Of a DNA stretch of 64,000 bases, positions 10,601 to 19,739 are shown in pieces. Made by a program: the position numbers and the translations under genes. The stretch is taken from assembly GCA_963422465.1 (NCBI GenBank), contig OY730169.1, positions 744,001-808,000 of the forward strand. The letters run 5' to 3'. Under the pieces are notes generated by a model, which was not told the DNA's origin, searched no databases, and worked only from the letters and a program-made list of their open reading frames with translations. The DNA is from Lichina pygmaea. Lineage: Eukaryota; Ascomycota; Lichinomycetes; Lichinales; Lichinaceae. Every line of letters starts with the position of its first letter. The stretch's first letter is position 1.

Positions 10601-10936
10601 AGTGAAGTATAGATTATGCACCCACAGAGAAGTAGAGGTGTTTTCCAGATGAATTTCAAGAGAAACAAAGTCTTTACTCCAGAAAGTAGGGTGGAGAGAT
10701 GACAGTTTCAGGTTTTTGTTAATAAGAAAAAGAGTTCTACCAATCTCTGGAGAATATAAAGGAAGAAAAGAAGAAAAAACAGTTGAGGTGCTAGTTTGAA
10801 GGTGAGGATTCTTCCAGGGTTCTTGAAGTGCAATAATATCTACTTCTTGAAGAGTTGGGGTTGCTAGAAGTAGCTCTTGGACTGATTGGCTTTTCTGCAC
10901 ATTGTATTGAAGAAGTGTGAACTTTGTATTCTTCAT
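7694..10936 (-). CDS. LINE1 ORF2: endonuclease-reverse transcriptase
   Basis: An open frame of 1080 residues. The N-terminal AP-like endonuclease shows LLQYNVQKSQ, IIALQEPW, LLTDSNLHHPDW and SDHRPVL. The reverse transcriptase has GFRKGRSTESALFLL, LLSLDISGAYDRV and the catalytic GFADDTNLL. Near the C-terminus is a cysteine-histidine motif (CMCGQAEETVKYI...C) typical of the end of jockey/I/Tad-group ORF2. No RNase H domain is visible. The start ATG overlaps the ORF1 stop as ATGA (10936-10933), a layout for coupled re-initiation. The protein would nick target DNA and copy the LINE RNA in place. It is fully open even though the element is split elsewhere. Confidence 0.9.
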   Translation of the reverse strand: MKNTKFTLLQYNVQKSQSVQELLLATPTLQEVDIIALQEPWKNPHLQTSTSTVFSSFLPLYSPEIGRTLFLINKNLKLSSLHPTFWSKDFVSLEIHLENTSTSLWVHNLYFTPSSQENYLQASEALLCLLQNALQAKGQHILLTDSNLHHPDWSKKRRLYSDTAHKFQTLMKNSNLELAIAPFTPTRARSLSHKPCSPIDLSFISSSLSNSLIFSKIALQFFHESDHRPVLTSLDLDSPRKTWKPERNWKTLDTNLAKQECNNLQLPFHFQDKHEVDEYLEYLNHFLQGIADRCTELQKQSSHSVPWWNQEIQTKVKQERRIRRQVLRGQASQEELEEATKLKKKAVREGKQNTFRKQVHELASSSKVWKLAKWGKSKANKTPDLPLVPDLETQEGLAKSFKEKTKSFSAQFFPEALVPEPSTESHQSTPEIQLSQKVTTEEVEQILNKKKLFTAGGKDKLPNGFLKALGSKFCQAIAVLTSTCWRLEYFPERFKNAKTVCLRKPGKGIYNQAQAWHPIALLNTTGKLMEAITAARLSKVAEEAKLLPEIQMGFRKGRSTESALFLLTSQVEKVWKEGMVASLLSLDISGAYDRVLPEILQKILERKGIPLWLTSWILFFCTRRTTTLVFDDSESSSIPIHCGVPQGFSLSPILFLFYISELHETVHSPTTGVSALGFADDTNLLAFGHSLKSNLLKLKNTHLKCLSWAARHGIVFSPEKYEILHFSRRRSDNLQLKLTLGNVILKPKEEVRVLGVYLDAKLHWHKHQRIILQKAQKALSSLSRTSYSTWGFPVLTARLVYTAILRSVLSYAVGIWFNPLRKSSNISSLIIFQNKCLRLIGGAFKATPSFLLESELFLLPLDLYFKFRTACFLSSIQTSSLKDFLDSTFSTISSYASSLRKPLKKSSTISPNWKFTWLSQITTNQASSKKELQILFTKEWENQWEEKKRKSYAGWQVFCQKPYYNNLKLYKELQKAEASLLLQTRTGRIGLASFLFRAGVPDFPTPLCMCGQAEETVKYITSSCSLYSSQRQHALFNPQDFTTIISNPELLQKFLYWFISLKRLNQFNLAFKLHYSHSNI

Positions 10937-11570
10937 GTAGACATTTCATCTTCAAAGATCTTGAAGGGGTTGACTGACTGCTTTCCCCGTGTTTGTTGAT
11001 CTTGTAGACAGAATTTGCACTTCTGGAGACTCTCCTCTGAGTCTCTCTGAGCTTCTAGTTGGCTCTGTGGTTTTCTGTCTTTTTCCCCCTGGAAGAGTCT
11101 GTATGAAGGGGAAAGTAACTGGAGACTGTGTGACTGGGACAGTGGTAGCAGTGGAGATCTTATACTTCTCTGGGTGGGAAATCCATACTTCTCTTGCCTT
11201 CTTGACTGCTTCTTGGCATACTGGGCATGTACTGGCCCAGGCTGGGTGAGCTCCTTTGCAGTTGCTGCATTTTGGCTTTAGCAGTTGCTCAGGGATTTGG
11301 CAGGTTCTTCTTTCATGCTAGCCTTCACAGGCACCACATACAGCTTGATTCCTGCACAGGCAAGCTTGGTGTCTATACCCAGAGCACTTGAAGTATTGTG
11401 CCACCACTGTGTTAGCCAGAAAAAGCTCTGCCTCATGCAATCTGTGGCCCAGCACTACTCCACTCTCAATTAGAAGATTAGCCTGTTCAGGGGTGGCCAG
11501 ATCCAGGTGGAGTGAAGTAACTTGTTTCTTTTGAGCTATAGTCTTCTTTGACTAGTAGACTCTTAGAATA
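10933..11570 (-). pseudogene. LINE1 ORF1, C-terminal piece
   Basis: This is the last third of the LINE RNA-binding protein, with remnants of three CCHC-type zinc knuckles that are intact in LINE4. In-frame stops are visible: one where LINE4 has Trp in 'RAYWSKK' and one where LINE4 has Gln in 'GGQHERR'. It ends in TGA overlapping the ORF2 ATG. It is cut at 11570 by gypsy element A1. Confidence 0.8.
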
Positions 11571-11837
11571 TGTGATAAGGCAATAGCAGAGCAGAACTCA
11601 AGCCTAACTAATCCAGTAACCTTGACCTGACTTGGCTTGAGACTTGAGACTTGGATTGATGTACAAGATGAAAGACAAGGAAGGAAAAAAGAAAAGAAGA
11701 AGAGAAGAAGCTGGGGGAGTAGGAGAAGTTCTTATAGGTAGGGGATACAGTGGAGCAAACAGGCAACAGTGCAGATGGAACTTCCCAGCAAGGCGTGTGA
11801 CTTGTGCCAGATATGCAACTGGGCCAGAACTGTGACA
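11571..11837 (-). repeat. 3' LTR of A1
   Basis: A 267-bp LTR. Next to it on the internal side (11838-11853) is a minus-strand polypurine run, GAAGGAGGGGGGTAA, as expected before a 3' LTR. Confidence 0.9.
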
Positions 11838-13196
11838 TTACCCCCCTCCTTCACATAGCAAACTTCTGTGAGCCTCAGGCTGCTTGTGGGTGTAGTTCTG
11901 TGGCTGTGGTTTCCTTGGGTATATCTTATGGAAGTTGTAGATGGTGTCTTTGGTGTTGTCAAGATGCTCAATAGGCTCTTTAGTGGCATCTTCAATTGGC
12001 CATCCAGACTATTTGACTAGGTACTTGAACTTCTGTCAAGATGTTGCTGGCTTGGAGTCAAGGATTTCTTCAACCTGGAACTCTTCATCTGTGTCTTGAC
12101 CAATGACAGGGCCAGGGTGTTCATTTGATTGGCCAGGGATAGGATTAGCAGGTGTCAGATGTAGAAGGGAAATGTGAAAGACAGGGTGGATCTTGAGTGT
12201 GTGGAAGCTCCAGATGGCAGGCATGGCTTCTGACTATCTTCAACACCTTGAATAGTCTAATCCACTTGTTGTCAAGCTTTTTGCATGGGTGGTGTGTCCT
12301 GATGTTCTTGGTATTCAGCCAAACAAGATCTCCAGTTTGATAGGACAGTGACAGGACTCAATGTAAATTGGTGGTGTGAGCTTGAGCTTCCTGGGATAGT
12401 CGGAGTTCAGCTTGCAATTGTTCCAGAATCTGTGTCATTTCTCCAGAGATTTCTATAGCATCTTGGTTGCAGGCTTCACTCATAGGTGTGATGCTGAGCT
12501 GTGGATGGAACCCTTTGTTGGCAAAGAACAGTGACATGCCAGAGGAATCAGACTGGGAGTTGTTCTGCGTGAACTCTGCCAGAGGAAGCCATTAGACCCA
12601 GTCATCTTGGAGATAGTTGACATAGGATCTCAGGTAGTGTTCAAGCTCCTGATTCTCTTGTTCTGTCTGACTATCTGTCTCTAGATGGTGTCCTGAGGAT
12701 AGTCGTAGCATGACATCAAGATGGGCACAGAGTACTTTCCAGAATAAGCTGACAAACTGACCTCCTCTGTCTGAGACAATGCTCCTGGGCAAGCCATGGG
12801 TACAGACAACAAACTGGATAAACATCTGGACAAGATGTGAGGTTGTTATCTCAGTACATAGCACAAAGTGGTGTTCTTTGGTGAGACAGTCAGTGATAAC
12901 CCAGATGTGCTTGGCACTAGGGAAGCAGGTATCTCTTGACTTGGGCAAGTCAGTAATGAAATCCATAGCCAGATCCTGCCAACATTGCTGAGGCATGGGA
13001 AGAGACAGCAGCTCTCCTTGGCGATCATGGGCAGGCTTTGCTTAAGAGCAGACATGACAATTCCTGATGTACTGTTGTATGATGTTCACCATCTTTGGCC
13101 AATAGTACCAACAAGACAGAAGATTGTAGGTCTTGGCAATCCCAGTGTGGCCAGCTATTGCTTGGTCATGGGCTTCTTGGAACAGGTGTAGGTGTA
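11838..13196 (-). pseudogene. A1 integrase end and chromodomain (fossil)
   Basis: The minus-strand sequence encodes part of an integrase (zinc head around 13236-13050 with 'NCHVCSQAK'-like residues, core around 12996-12590), a linker containing FHISLLHL, and a degraded chromodomain (FQVEEILDSK near 12080, then a YLVK word). It is continuous with 19740-22250 once element B is set aside as an insertion. Confidence 0.75.
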
Positions 13197-13794
13197 TGTT
13201 ACGACCCAGGGATGGGAGCCACTCATTTATAGGCAATCAGGCCGTGGGCCAGGCAAGAGGACACCATGGAAGTCAAGTGACCAACCAACAAGGGGTCACG
13301 TGACTGTCGAGACACACACGGGAGTCTCGACGCATGATGCATGAAGTATCGAGACAATCTCACCAGTCTCGACGCATGATGCATGAAGCATCAAGACAAT
13401 CTCACCAGTCTTGACGCATGATGCATGAAGCATTGAGACAATCTCACCAGTCTCGACGCAGAGTGCATAACATGGTGGGACTGTTGAGACAATCTCACCC
13501 GTCTTGACGTCAAGACTGTCAAGACAATCTTGATCGTCTCGACAGGCCAGCACTATATAGTCTGGTGATAGTTCCCTTATGGAACAATTGTCTTCAACTC
13601 ATGTTGTGATCCAGACAACTAGATCTACTTCAATACAATCCTTTGTACAAAGCTGTGATCAGGTGTCACCACCACCACGTTCCACCAAACCCCTTCGCGC
13701 TCCTTGACACTCCTCTCCTGCGAGAACCAACCCGCCTTCCACCTCTCGCCCTAATCCTATACTCGGATAGGACAGTACGGTACAGACCGCAACA
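13197..13794 (+). repeat. 5' LTR of B
   Basis: A 598-bp LTR. It contains a 42-bp tandem array (13324-13456), further copies of GTCTCGAC-type words up to about 13545, a TATA box (TATATAG, 13554-13560) and a TG...CA frame. The minus strand of the array reads as a repeated peptide only because 42 is a multiple of three. Confidence 0.9.
13324..13456 (+). repeat. 42-bp tandem inverted-repeat array in B LTR
   Basis: Three full units and the start of a fourth, at 13324, 13366, 13408 and 13450. Each unit holds GTCTCGA paired with TCGAGAC about 18 bp later (perfect at 13324-13330/13349-13355). Arms in other units differ only by C-to-T or G-to-A changes. The 3' LTR has the same array at 19264-19396, and after it a perfect 16-bp palindrome GTCTCGACGTCGAGAC at 19441-19456. 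Confidence 0.88.
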
Positions 13795-13812
13795 CTTTGA
13801 AGACCCTCAAGG

Positions 13813-14850
13813 ATGAGTACCTCAGGAGCAACCAACCCCAACTTCCCAGATGGAAAGATTAGCGTCGCCAAGCCAGACCTGTTCTACAGCAAAAGAAACA
13901 AGGTTGACGACTGGCTTATGCAACTCCAAGTCTACTTTCAATTCCAACCAGAGACAAAGCTGCCTAAGGAAAAGTGGCCCCTCTTTGCAACCACTTACAT
14001 GAGAGGCAATGCTTATCGATGGATCAAACCCTACGTCAACAAACACCTCTCAGGGAATGGAGACCACAACGGCACAACAGAATAGATGACGAAATGGACG
14101 TGATTCAAGGATAAGATCAAAAGGATCCTTGGACCATCTAACGAAGATAAAGTGGCTATACGAATGATCCAGCACATCAAACAACAACGCTCAGCCGCAG
14201 AGTACACCACGCAGTTCAAACAATACTCAGTACTGACTGACTGGGACGACAACGCCCTGATGGTCATGTACTGACGTGGACTCAAGGAAAACATGAAGGA
14301 TGAAATCACCTTTGACGGACAAGCAGTCGACACACTGGATGAACTCATCACACAAGCAATCAACATTGATGACAAACTATTCGAGCGAGCAATGGAGAAA
14401 CGCCACGACAGAGGATACAGCCGCCCCGCATGGCATGTGAGCAACCACTACAAGCTGCCTAACAAGGCACCGCCACATGATCCATATGGCTATGCACCCA
14501 TGGAACTGGATGCAGTCCACCACAAGGGAAGGTTCACAAAGGGAAGGAACAACAAAAAGGGGAAAGCACTGAAGTGCTATGCCTGTGGCAAGCTAGGCCA
14601 CATGGCGAAAGACTGTCGTTCAAAGAACAAGGTGCACCGACAGCAACTTAATACGCTCGACAGAGACTGGAATGTCATCAAGCCAGAGGACCCACCAGGA
14701 GAGGCTCAGCTATCCCTTGAACAATGGGACAACTACAATCAGACATTGGAAGCAGCCCACCAACTGGCAACATCAGGAGGCAAGGACCTACCAGAACTAA
14801 CAGGTCAGGACAAGGGACAGGAGCCCTTAACCACCTCTGATGGGGACTGA
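13813..14850 (+). pseudogene. B Gag region (fossil)
   Basis: It starts 18 bp after the 5' LTR. A capsid-like domain with 'YMRGNAYRWI' is followed by a C-x2-C-x4-H-x4-C zinc knuckle (CYACGKLGHMAKDC, about 14577-14618) and a lysine-rich stretch. This is a standard chromovirus Gag layout. Confidence 0.82.
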
Positions 14851-14859
14851 GACGAACCT

Positions 14860-15312
14860 GTGTCTATCAAAGAAGAAATACCACGAGGAAGCTATGCTTA
14901 CAGCATGGACCCACGAAATCTACGGCATGGCGAACTACAGTGGAGGTTTTGCACAAAGCACTACTGCACCTACCACGAACAACTACGAAGGTACAGAGGA
15001 CATTCACCCTACCACGCCACCTGCCACAAACATTGGGTCAATTGCGAGAAGGATGTGTGTGAGATCCACCTTTGGGACAAACACCAACACACTGCATTCC
15101 CCGGGCACACACATGATTGGCATGAACACCTCATGTTCCTACAGCAAGGCAACAACCACAACTGCTACATCAACAATTGGCAGTACTGCCTCAAGCCTGG
15201 ATGTGACAAGCATCAGCAAGACAAATTCATGAACGGATTCCTCAGGACTGATGGGAATGGCTGGACCCATTGCCCAGTCAGTGGAAAGACACTTCAATCA
15301 GGAAAAGACTGA
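14860..15312 (+). other. B linker with three C-x4-C-x2-H motifs
   Basis: An open stretch of about 150 residues between the Gag zinc knuckle and the protease. It is unusually rich in His, Cys and Trp. Three copies of C-x4-C-x2-H occur: CTKHYCTYH, CEKDVCEIH and CLKPGCDKH, with His-, Cys- and Trp-rich stretches between them. The regular spacing suggests a small repeated zinc-binding fold. I do not recognise this domain. Families A and C show nothing similar at this place. Confidence 0.6.
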
Positions 15313-15350
15313 ACTCCCTTGTCAAGGGGTGACATCGGGAGCTCAACAAC

Positions 15351-18300
15351 ATGACCCCTAGCAACGCAAAGCACCTGCGATTACCTGTGTCACTACACGC
15401 CAACACGCCAGTACAGACATACGCACTTGTTGACTCTGGAGCCAGTGGAAACTACATTTCAAGACAACTTTACAACACCCTCGGCACTGGAAGGAGATGC
15501 AAGCAGCAGCCCTATCAGCTCACGATGGCAAATGGACAGACAGAGCTAGTCTGCCATGAGACGCAGCCAATGGAAATGGTTACCGGACACCATGCTGAAA
15601 GGATCCACCTTGATATTGTCAAGTTGGCCACTCAGGATATCTATTTGGGGATGCCTTGGCTAAAGAAGCACAACCCAGTTGTTAACTGGAGAACAGGAGT
15701 ACTCATGTTTAGGAACTGCACTAACAACACAGCTCAGACCTGTTACCAGCCGCAGAAGGCGTGGACAGATGAGGGAAGGAGTCCTCAGTGGAACCTCACC
15801 GACAGAAAGGACAACTCTCAAGAGAAGAGGTCTGCCTTGACAGGCACACCCCGGAACCAGGTGGCCAAACAGTCAGAGATGAAGAGAGAGGAAGTTGTTA
15901 ACCCTCTGGAGATCCCTGAAGAGTACTGACCTGGGTATGATAACCTCTTTCAGGAAGAGACAACAACAGCAGCGTTGCCTAAGCACCAACCTTGGGATCA
16001 TGAGATCAAGTTGCAACCAGGGACGGAGCCAGGATTTGGACCAATTTACCAGTTATCAGAGAAAGAGCTCCAAGTACTTCGCGAGTACCTGGAGGAAAAC
16101 CTGAAAAAGGGTTTCATTCAAGAATCTCAATCGCCAGCAGGATACCCGATACTATTTGCACCAAAGAAAGACAGAAGTCTTCAACTTTGTGTGGATTACA
16201 GGAAACTCAACGACATTACCATCAAGAATCGATATCCGCTGCCAAATGCGAACAAATTGTGAGACAGGATCAGCCAAGCTACAATCTTTACCAAGCTGGA
16301 CTTGAAAGGAGCATACAACCTGATACACATGAAAAAAGGAGAAGAATAGAAGACAGCCTTCAGAACCTGATACAGACACTACAAGTATCTGGTTATGCCA
16401 TTCAGACTCACAAACACACCAGCAACATGTCAAGCATTGATCAACAACATCATCAGAGCACACCTGGACCAAACAGCTATCACCTACCTGGACAACATTC
16501 TTGTCTACTCGAACACGCAACAAGAACATACCAAACATGTGAAGGATGTTCTACAATGCCTACAAGAGGCAGGGCTCAAGCTCAACCTGAAGAAATGCGA
16601 GTTCAACAAACTGGAAGTTGAATTCCTCAGATACATCATAGGGATTGAAGGGATCAAGATTGACCCTGAGAAAATCAAAGCGATTCAGCAATAGCCAACA
16701 CTGACATCAGTTAAGGAAGTACAAGCCTTCCTAGGATTTGCCAACTTCAACTGACAGTTTATCAAGAACTACTCACAGATGGCAACACCACTGACAGAAC
16801 TCACAAAGAAGGACGTGGAGTACCGGTGGATGGAGAGATAACAAAAAGCATTCCAACAGCTCAAGGACGCTTGCGCCAAGGAACCAGTTCTCCTCAACTT
16901 CAAGACAGGCCAACCGACACAAATTGAGACAGACACTTCAGATCAGGCAGTGGGAGCATGTCTATGCCAACAGGCAGACGGCAAGTGGCACCCAGTTGCC
17001 TACTACTCACGAAAAATGACACAAGTGGAACAAAACTATGATATCCACGATAAAGAGCTACTGGCAGTCGTCAACGCACTCGAACACTGGAGAGTGTACG
17101 CGGAAAGCAGTTCTGAACTCACCATTCTCACAGACCACAAGAATCTGACAACGTTCACGACAACCAAGAAGCTGAACAGACAGCAAGTCAGATAGGCTGA
17201 ACTCCTAGGGCAACACAAGTTCAAGATCTTGTACACCCCTGGACAAGACAATGGGAGAGCAGACGCACTAAGCTGACAAAAAGACCACATGGAAGATGAT
17301 GAACACCAAGGAATGATCTTACAGCAGGACCAGCAAGGAAACCTGGTGCCTCAACCACAGATCAACAAGCTCACAGCAGAAGACACTGAAGAACTAATAA
17401 GGAACTACCATGATAACCCAGCACACAGTCACCCAGGAATCTCCAAGACCACAAACCTTATCCAACGGGCAGGGAACAATGTCATTAACCTCTGACAACA
17501 TGTCACAAACTACATCAGCAAGTGTCTACTATGCCAGAAAAACAAACATAGAAGACATAAGCCATACGGAGAAGAACACCCGAACACAATACCGAAAGGC
17601 CCGTGGGAAGACGTGTCAATAGACTTCATCACAAAGCTACCCAAGTCCAAAGACCTGGTCACAGGAATCACCTACAACTTGATTATGGTGATAGTGGACA
17701 GATTCACAAAATATCTAATAGTGGTACCATTCAAGGAAACCCACACAGCAGAACAGTTGGGACACCTCTTACTGGACAGATTGGTCAGAGACCACGGAGT
17801 TCTGATCACAATCATTACAGACAGAGATAAACTCTTCACATCCAACTACTGGAAGACAATCAGTGCAGCCATGGGAACAAAACCCAAAATATCTACGGCC
17901 TATCATCCACGAACTGACAGCCAGACAGAGCGAGCGAACCAAGTCCTGGAGACTTACTTACAGCATTACATCAACAAGACCCACAGCAATTGGGCACAGT
18001 TATTACCGGTGGCACAGCTGGCAATCAACCAGCACAGATCAGACTCAACAAAGGAATCACCATTTTTTGCCAATTTTGGACAACATGCGAACATCAGGAT
18101 ACCAAGCAGAGCTTCACCAAACACGGAGAAAGCACTCCAACACGACAAGCTCCTACGACAAACGCACACGATGATGAGGCACTACCTTCAAGAGACCTCA
18201 GAAAGAATGCAACGTCAAATAGACAAGAAATCAAAAATGGCACCTCAGCTAAAGAAGGGGGATAAAGTCTACCTCCTCACAAGAAATTGGAAAACAAAGA

Positions 18301-18683
18301 AACCAAGAATAAAGAAACTGGACCATGTCAAGGTCAGACTATTTTCAGTCGAAGAAAAAACTGGACCAGTCAACGTCAGACTGCGACTACCGAGAGACAC
18401 TCAGGTACACCCAAACTTTCACATCTCAATGATCGAATTAGCCGACCAGAGCACACCCTTGCAGGAAACATTTCATTACCAACCAGAGGAAGAACAGGAA
18501 TTCAAGGCTGAACAGATCCTGAAGAGAAAAGGTCAGCGATACCTTGTCAAGTGGAAAGACTACCCAGACTCGGAAAATACCTGGGAGCCACTCAGGAACC
18601 TCGCAAACTGCCAGCTCCTCCTGCAGCAGTTCTGGCAGGAGCAGGACCGAACAGCTCGGCCTGCAGCGCGGACGCATCAATGA
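15351..18683 (+). pseudogene. B Pol region with chromodomain (fossil)
   Basis: Order: protease (VDSGASGNYIS near 15429), reverse transcriptase (about 15975-16700), RNase H (about 16920-17260), integrase (about 17370-18330, with YHPRTDSQTERAN near 17900) and chromodomain (about 18500-18640, words RYLVKWKDYPDSE and TWEPLRNL). The integrase-chromodomain half is the best preserved. The region is broken in several places. Confidence 0.85.
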
Positions 18684-19176
18684 CTGTCGCCGACAAGTCT
18701 TCACCATCCGCCTCCATTTCAGCAACAAGGCACTGGAGCTTCTTCTTTGCTTGACCCTCAGCACCCTCAAGAACCTTTCACTTTCAGGACACACAAGCCT
18801 GCAGCTCGGCAAGCTGCTTGACAAGAGCATCCCGCTTGGCCTCATCGACAGCCAAATCCTCACGAAGGTTATCCCGAGTCATGTTCAGCAACTCCCAAGA
18901 AAGTGACACACAGGACTTTCCCCGACGAGTGCACTCAGCGCACTTCAACTTATTGTTGTCGTCAGACATTCAGAAGCAGGGCTTGTGGTTCAAAACACAG
19001 AAGTCACACGGAGCAAGTGACACAAAGTTATGATCACAGATCTGGGCTGCCAGTTGGTTTCGGTAAGCAGAGGCACATGATTTTGCAGACATACTCAAGA
19101 ATTCATCAGGACAATGAATGAAGGAGAGGAGGGTAGTGTTACGACCCAGGGATGGGAGCCACTCATTTATAGGCAA
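18600..19176 (-). pseudogene. B opposite-strand ORF, Zn2Cys6-like
   Basis: Read against gag and pol, between the chromodomain and the 3' LTR. It shows C-x2-C-x6-C (CDFCVLNHKPC) and, about ten residues later, C-x2-C-x6-C (CAECTRRGKSC), then a heptad-rich stretch ending KQLAEL and an acidic, alanine-rich tail. The His four residues after the second Cys matches the C1, C2 and D versions. Sequence similarity outside the cysteines is low, so the ORF is shared by layout across distant gypsy families. It has a few breaks. Confidence 0.6.
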
Positions 19177-19734
19177 TCAGGCCACGGGCCAGGCAAGAGG
19201 ACACCATGGAAGTCAAGTGACCAACCAACAAGGGGTCACATGACTGTCAAGACACACACGGGAGTCTCGACACATGATGCATGAAGCATCAAGACAATCT
19301 CACCAGTCTTGACGCATGATGCATGAAGCATCAAGACAATCTCACCAGTCTCGACGCATGATGCATGAAGCATCAAGACAATCTCACCAGTCTCGACACA
19401 GGGTGCATAACATGGTGGGACTGTCAAGACAATCTCACCTGTCTCGACGTCGAGACTGTCGAGACAATCTCGATTGTCTCGACAGGCCAGCACTATATAG
19501 TCTGGCGATAGTTCCCTTATGGAACAATCGTCTTCAACTCATGTTGTGATCCAGACAACTAGATCTACTTCAATACAATCCTTTGTACAAAGCTGTGATC
19601 AGGTGTCACCACCACCATGTTCCACCAAACCCCTTCGCGCTCCTTGACACTCCTCTCCTGCGAGAACCAACCCGCCTTCCACCTCTCGCCCTAATCCTAT
19701 ACTCGGATAGGACAGTACGGTACAGACCGCAACA
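19137..19734 (+). repeat. 3' LTR of B
   Basis: A 598-bp LTR, the same length as the 5' LTR with no indels evident. It is preceded by a purine run, GAAGGAGAGGAGGGTAG. It holds the 42-bp array, the GTCTCGACGTCGAGAC palindrome and a TATATAG box near 19494. Confidence 0.9.
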
Positions 19735-19739
19735 GTGTA

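Larger units (their letters stand above)
13197..19734 (+). mobile_element. Ty3/gypsy chromovirus, family B
   Basis: A complete-length plus-strand element inserted in the integrase of A1. LTRs are 598 bp each (13197-13794 and 19137-19734), starting TGTTACGACC and ending CGCAACA. The 5-bp target duplication GTGTA lies at 13192-13196 and 19735-19739. Parts: Gag with zinc knuckle, a Cys/His-rich linker, protease, reverse transcriptase, RNase H, integrase, chromodomain and an opposite-strand ORF. It is broken, with about ten breaks. LTR differences, roughly 4%, fall almost wholly at CpG-type sites, so the insertion is likely young with methylation-driven decay. It is the youngest layer in this part of the nest. 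Confidence 0.93.

Noticed and set aside
13324-13456. CRISPR-like direct repeats
   Set aside because: Units are contiguous with no unique spacers, both LTRs have them, and the host is eukaryotic.
13296-13553. Repeated peptide on the minus strand of the B LTR, also at 19236-19493
   Set aside because: The DNA unit is 42 bp, a multiple of three, so any frame repeats. It lies in an LTR and overlaps the TATA region; not a gene.
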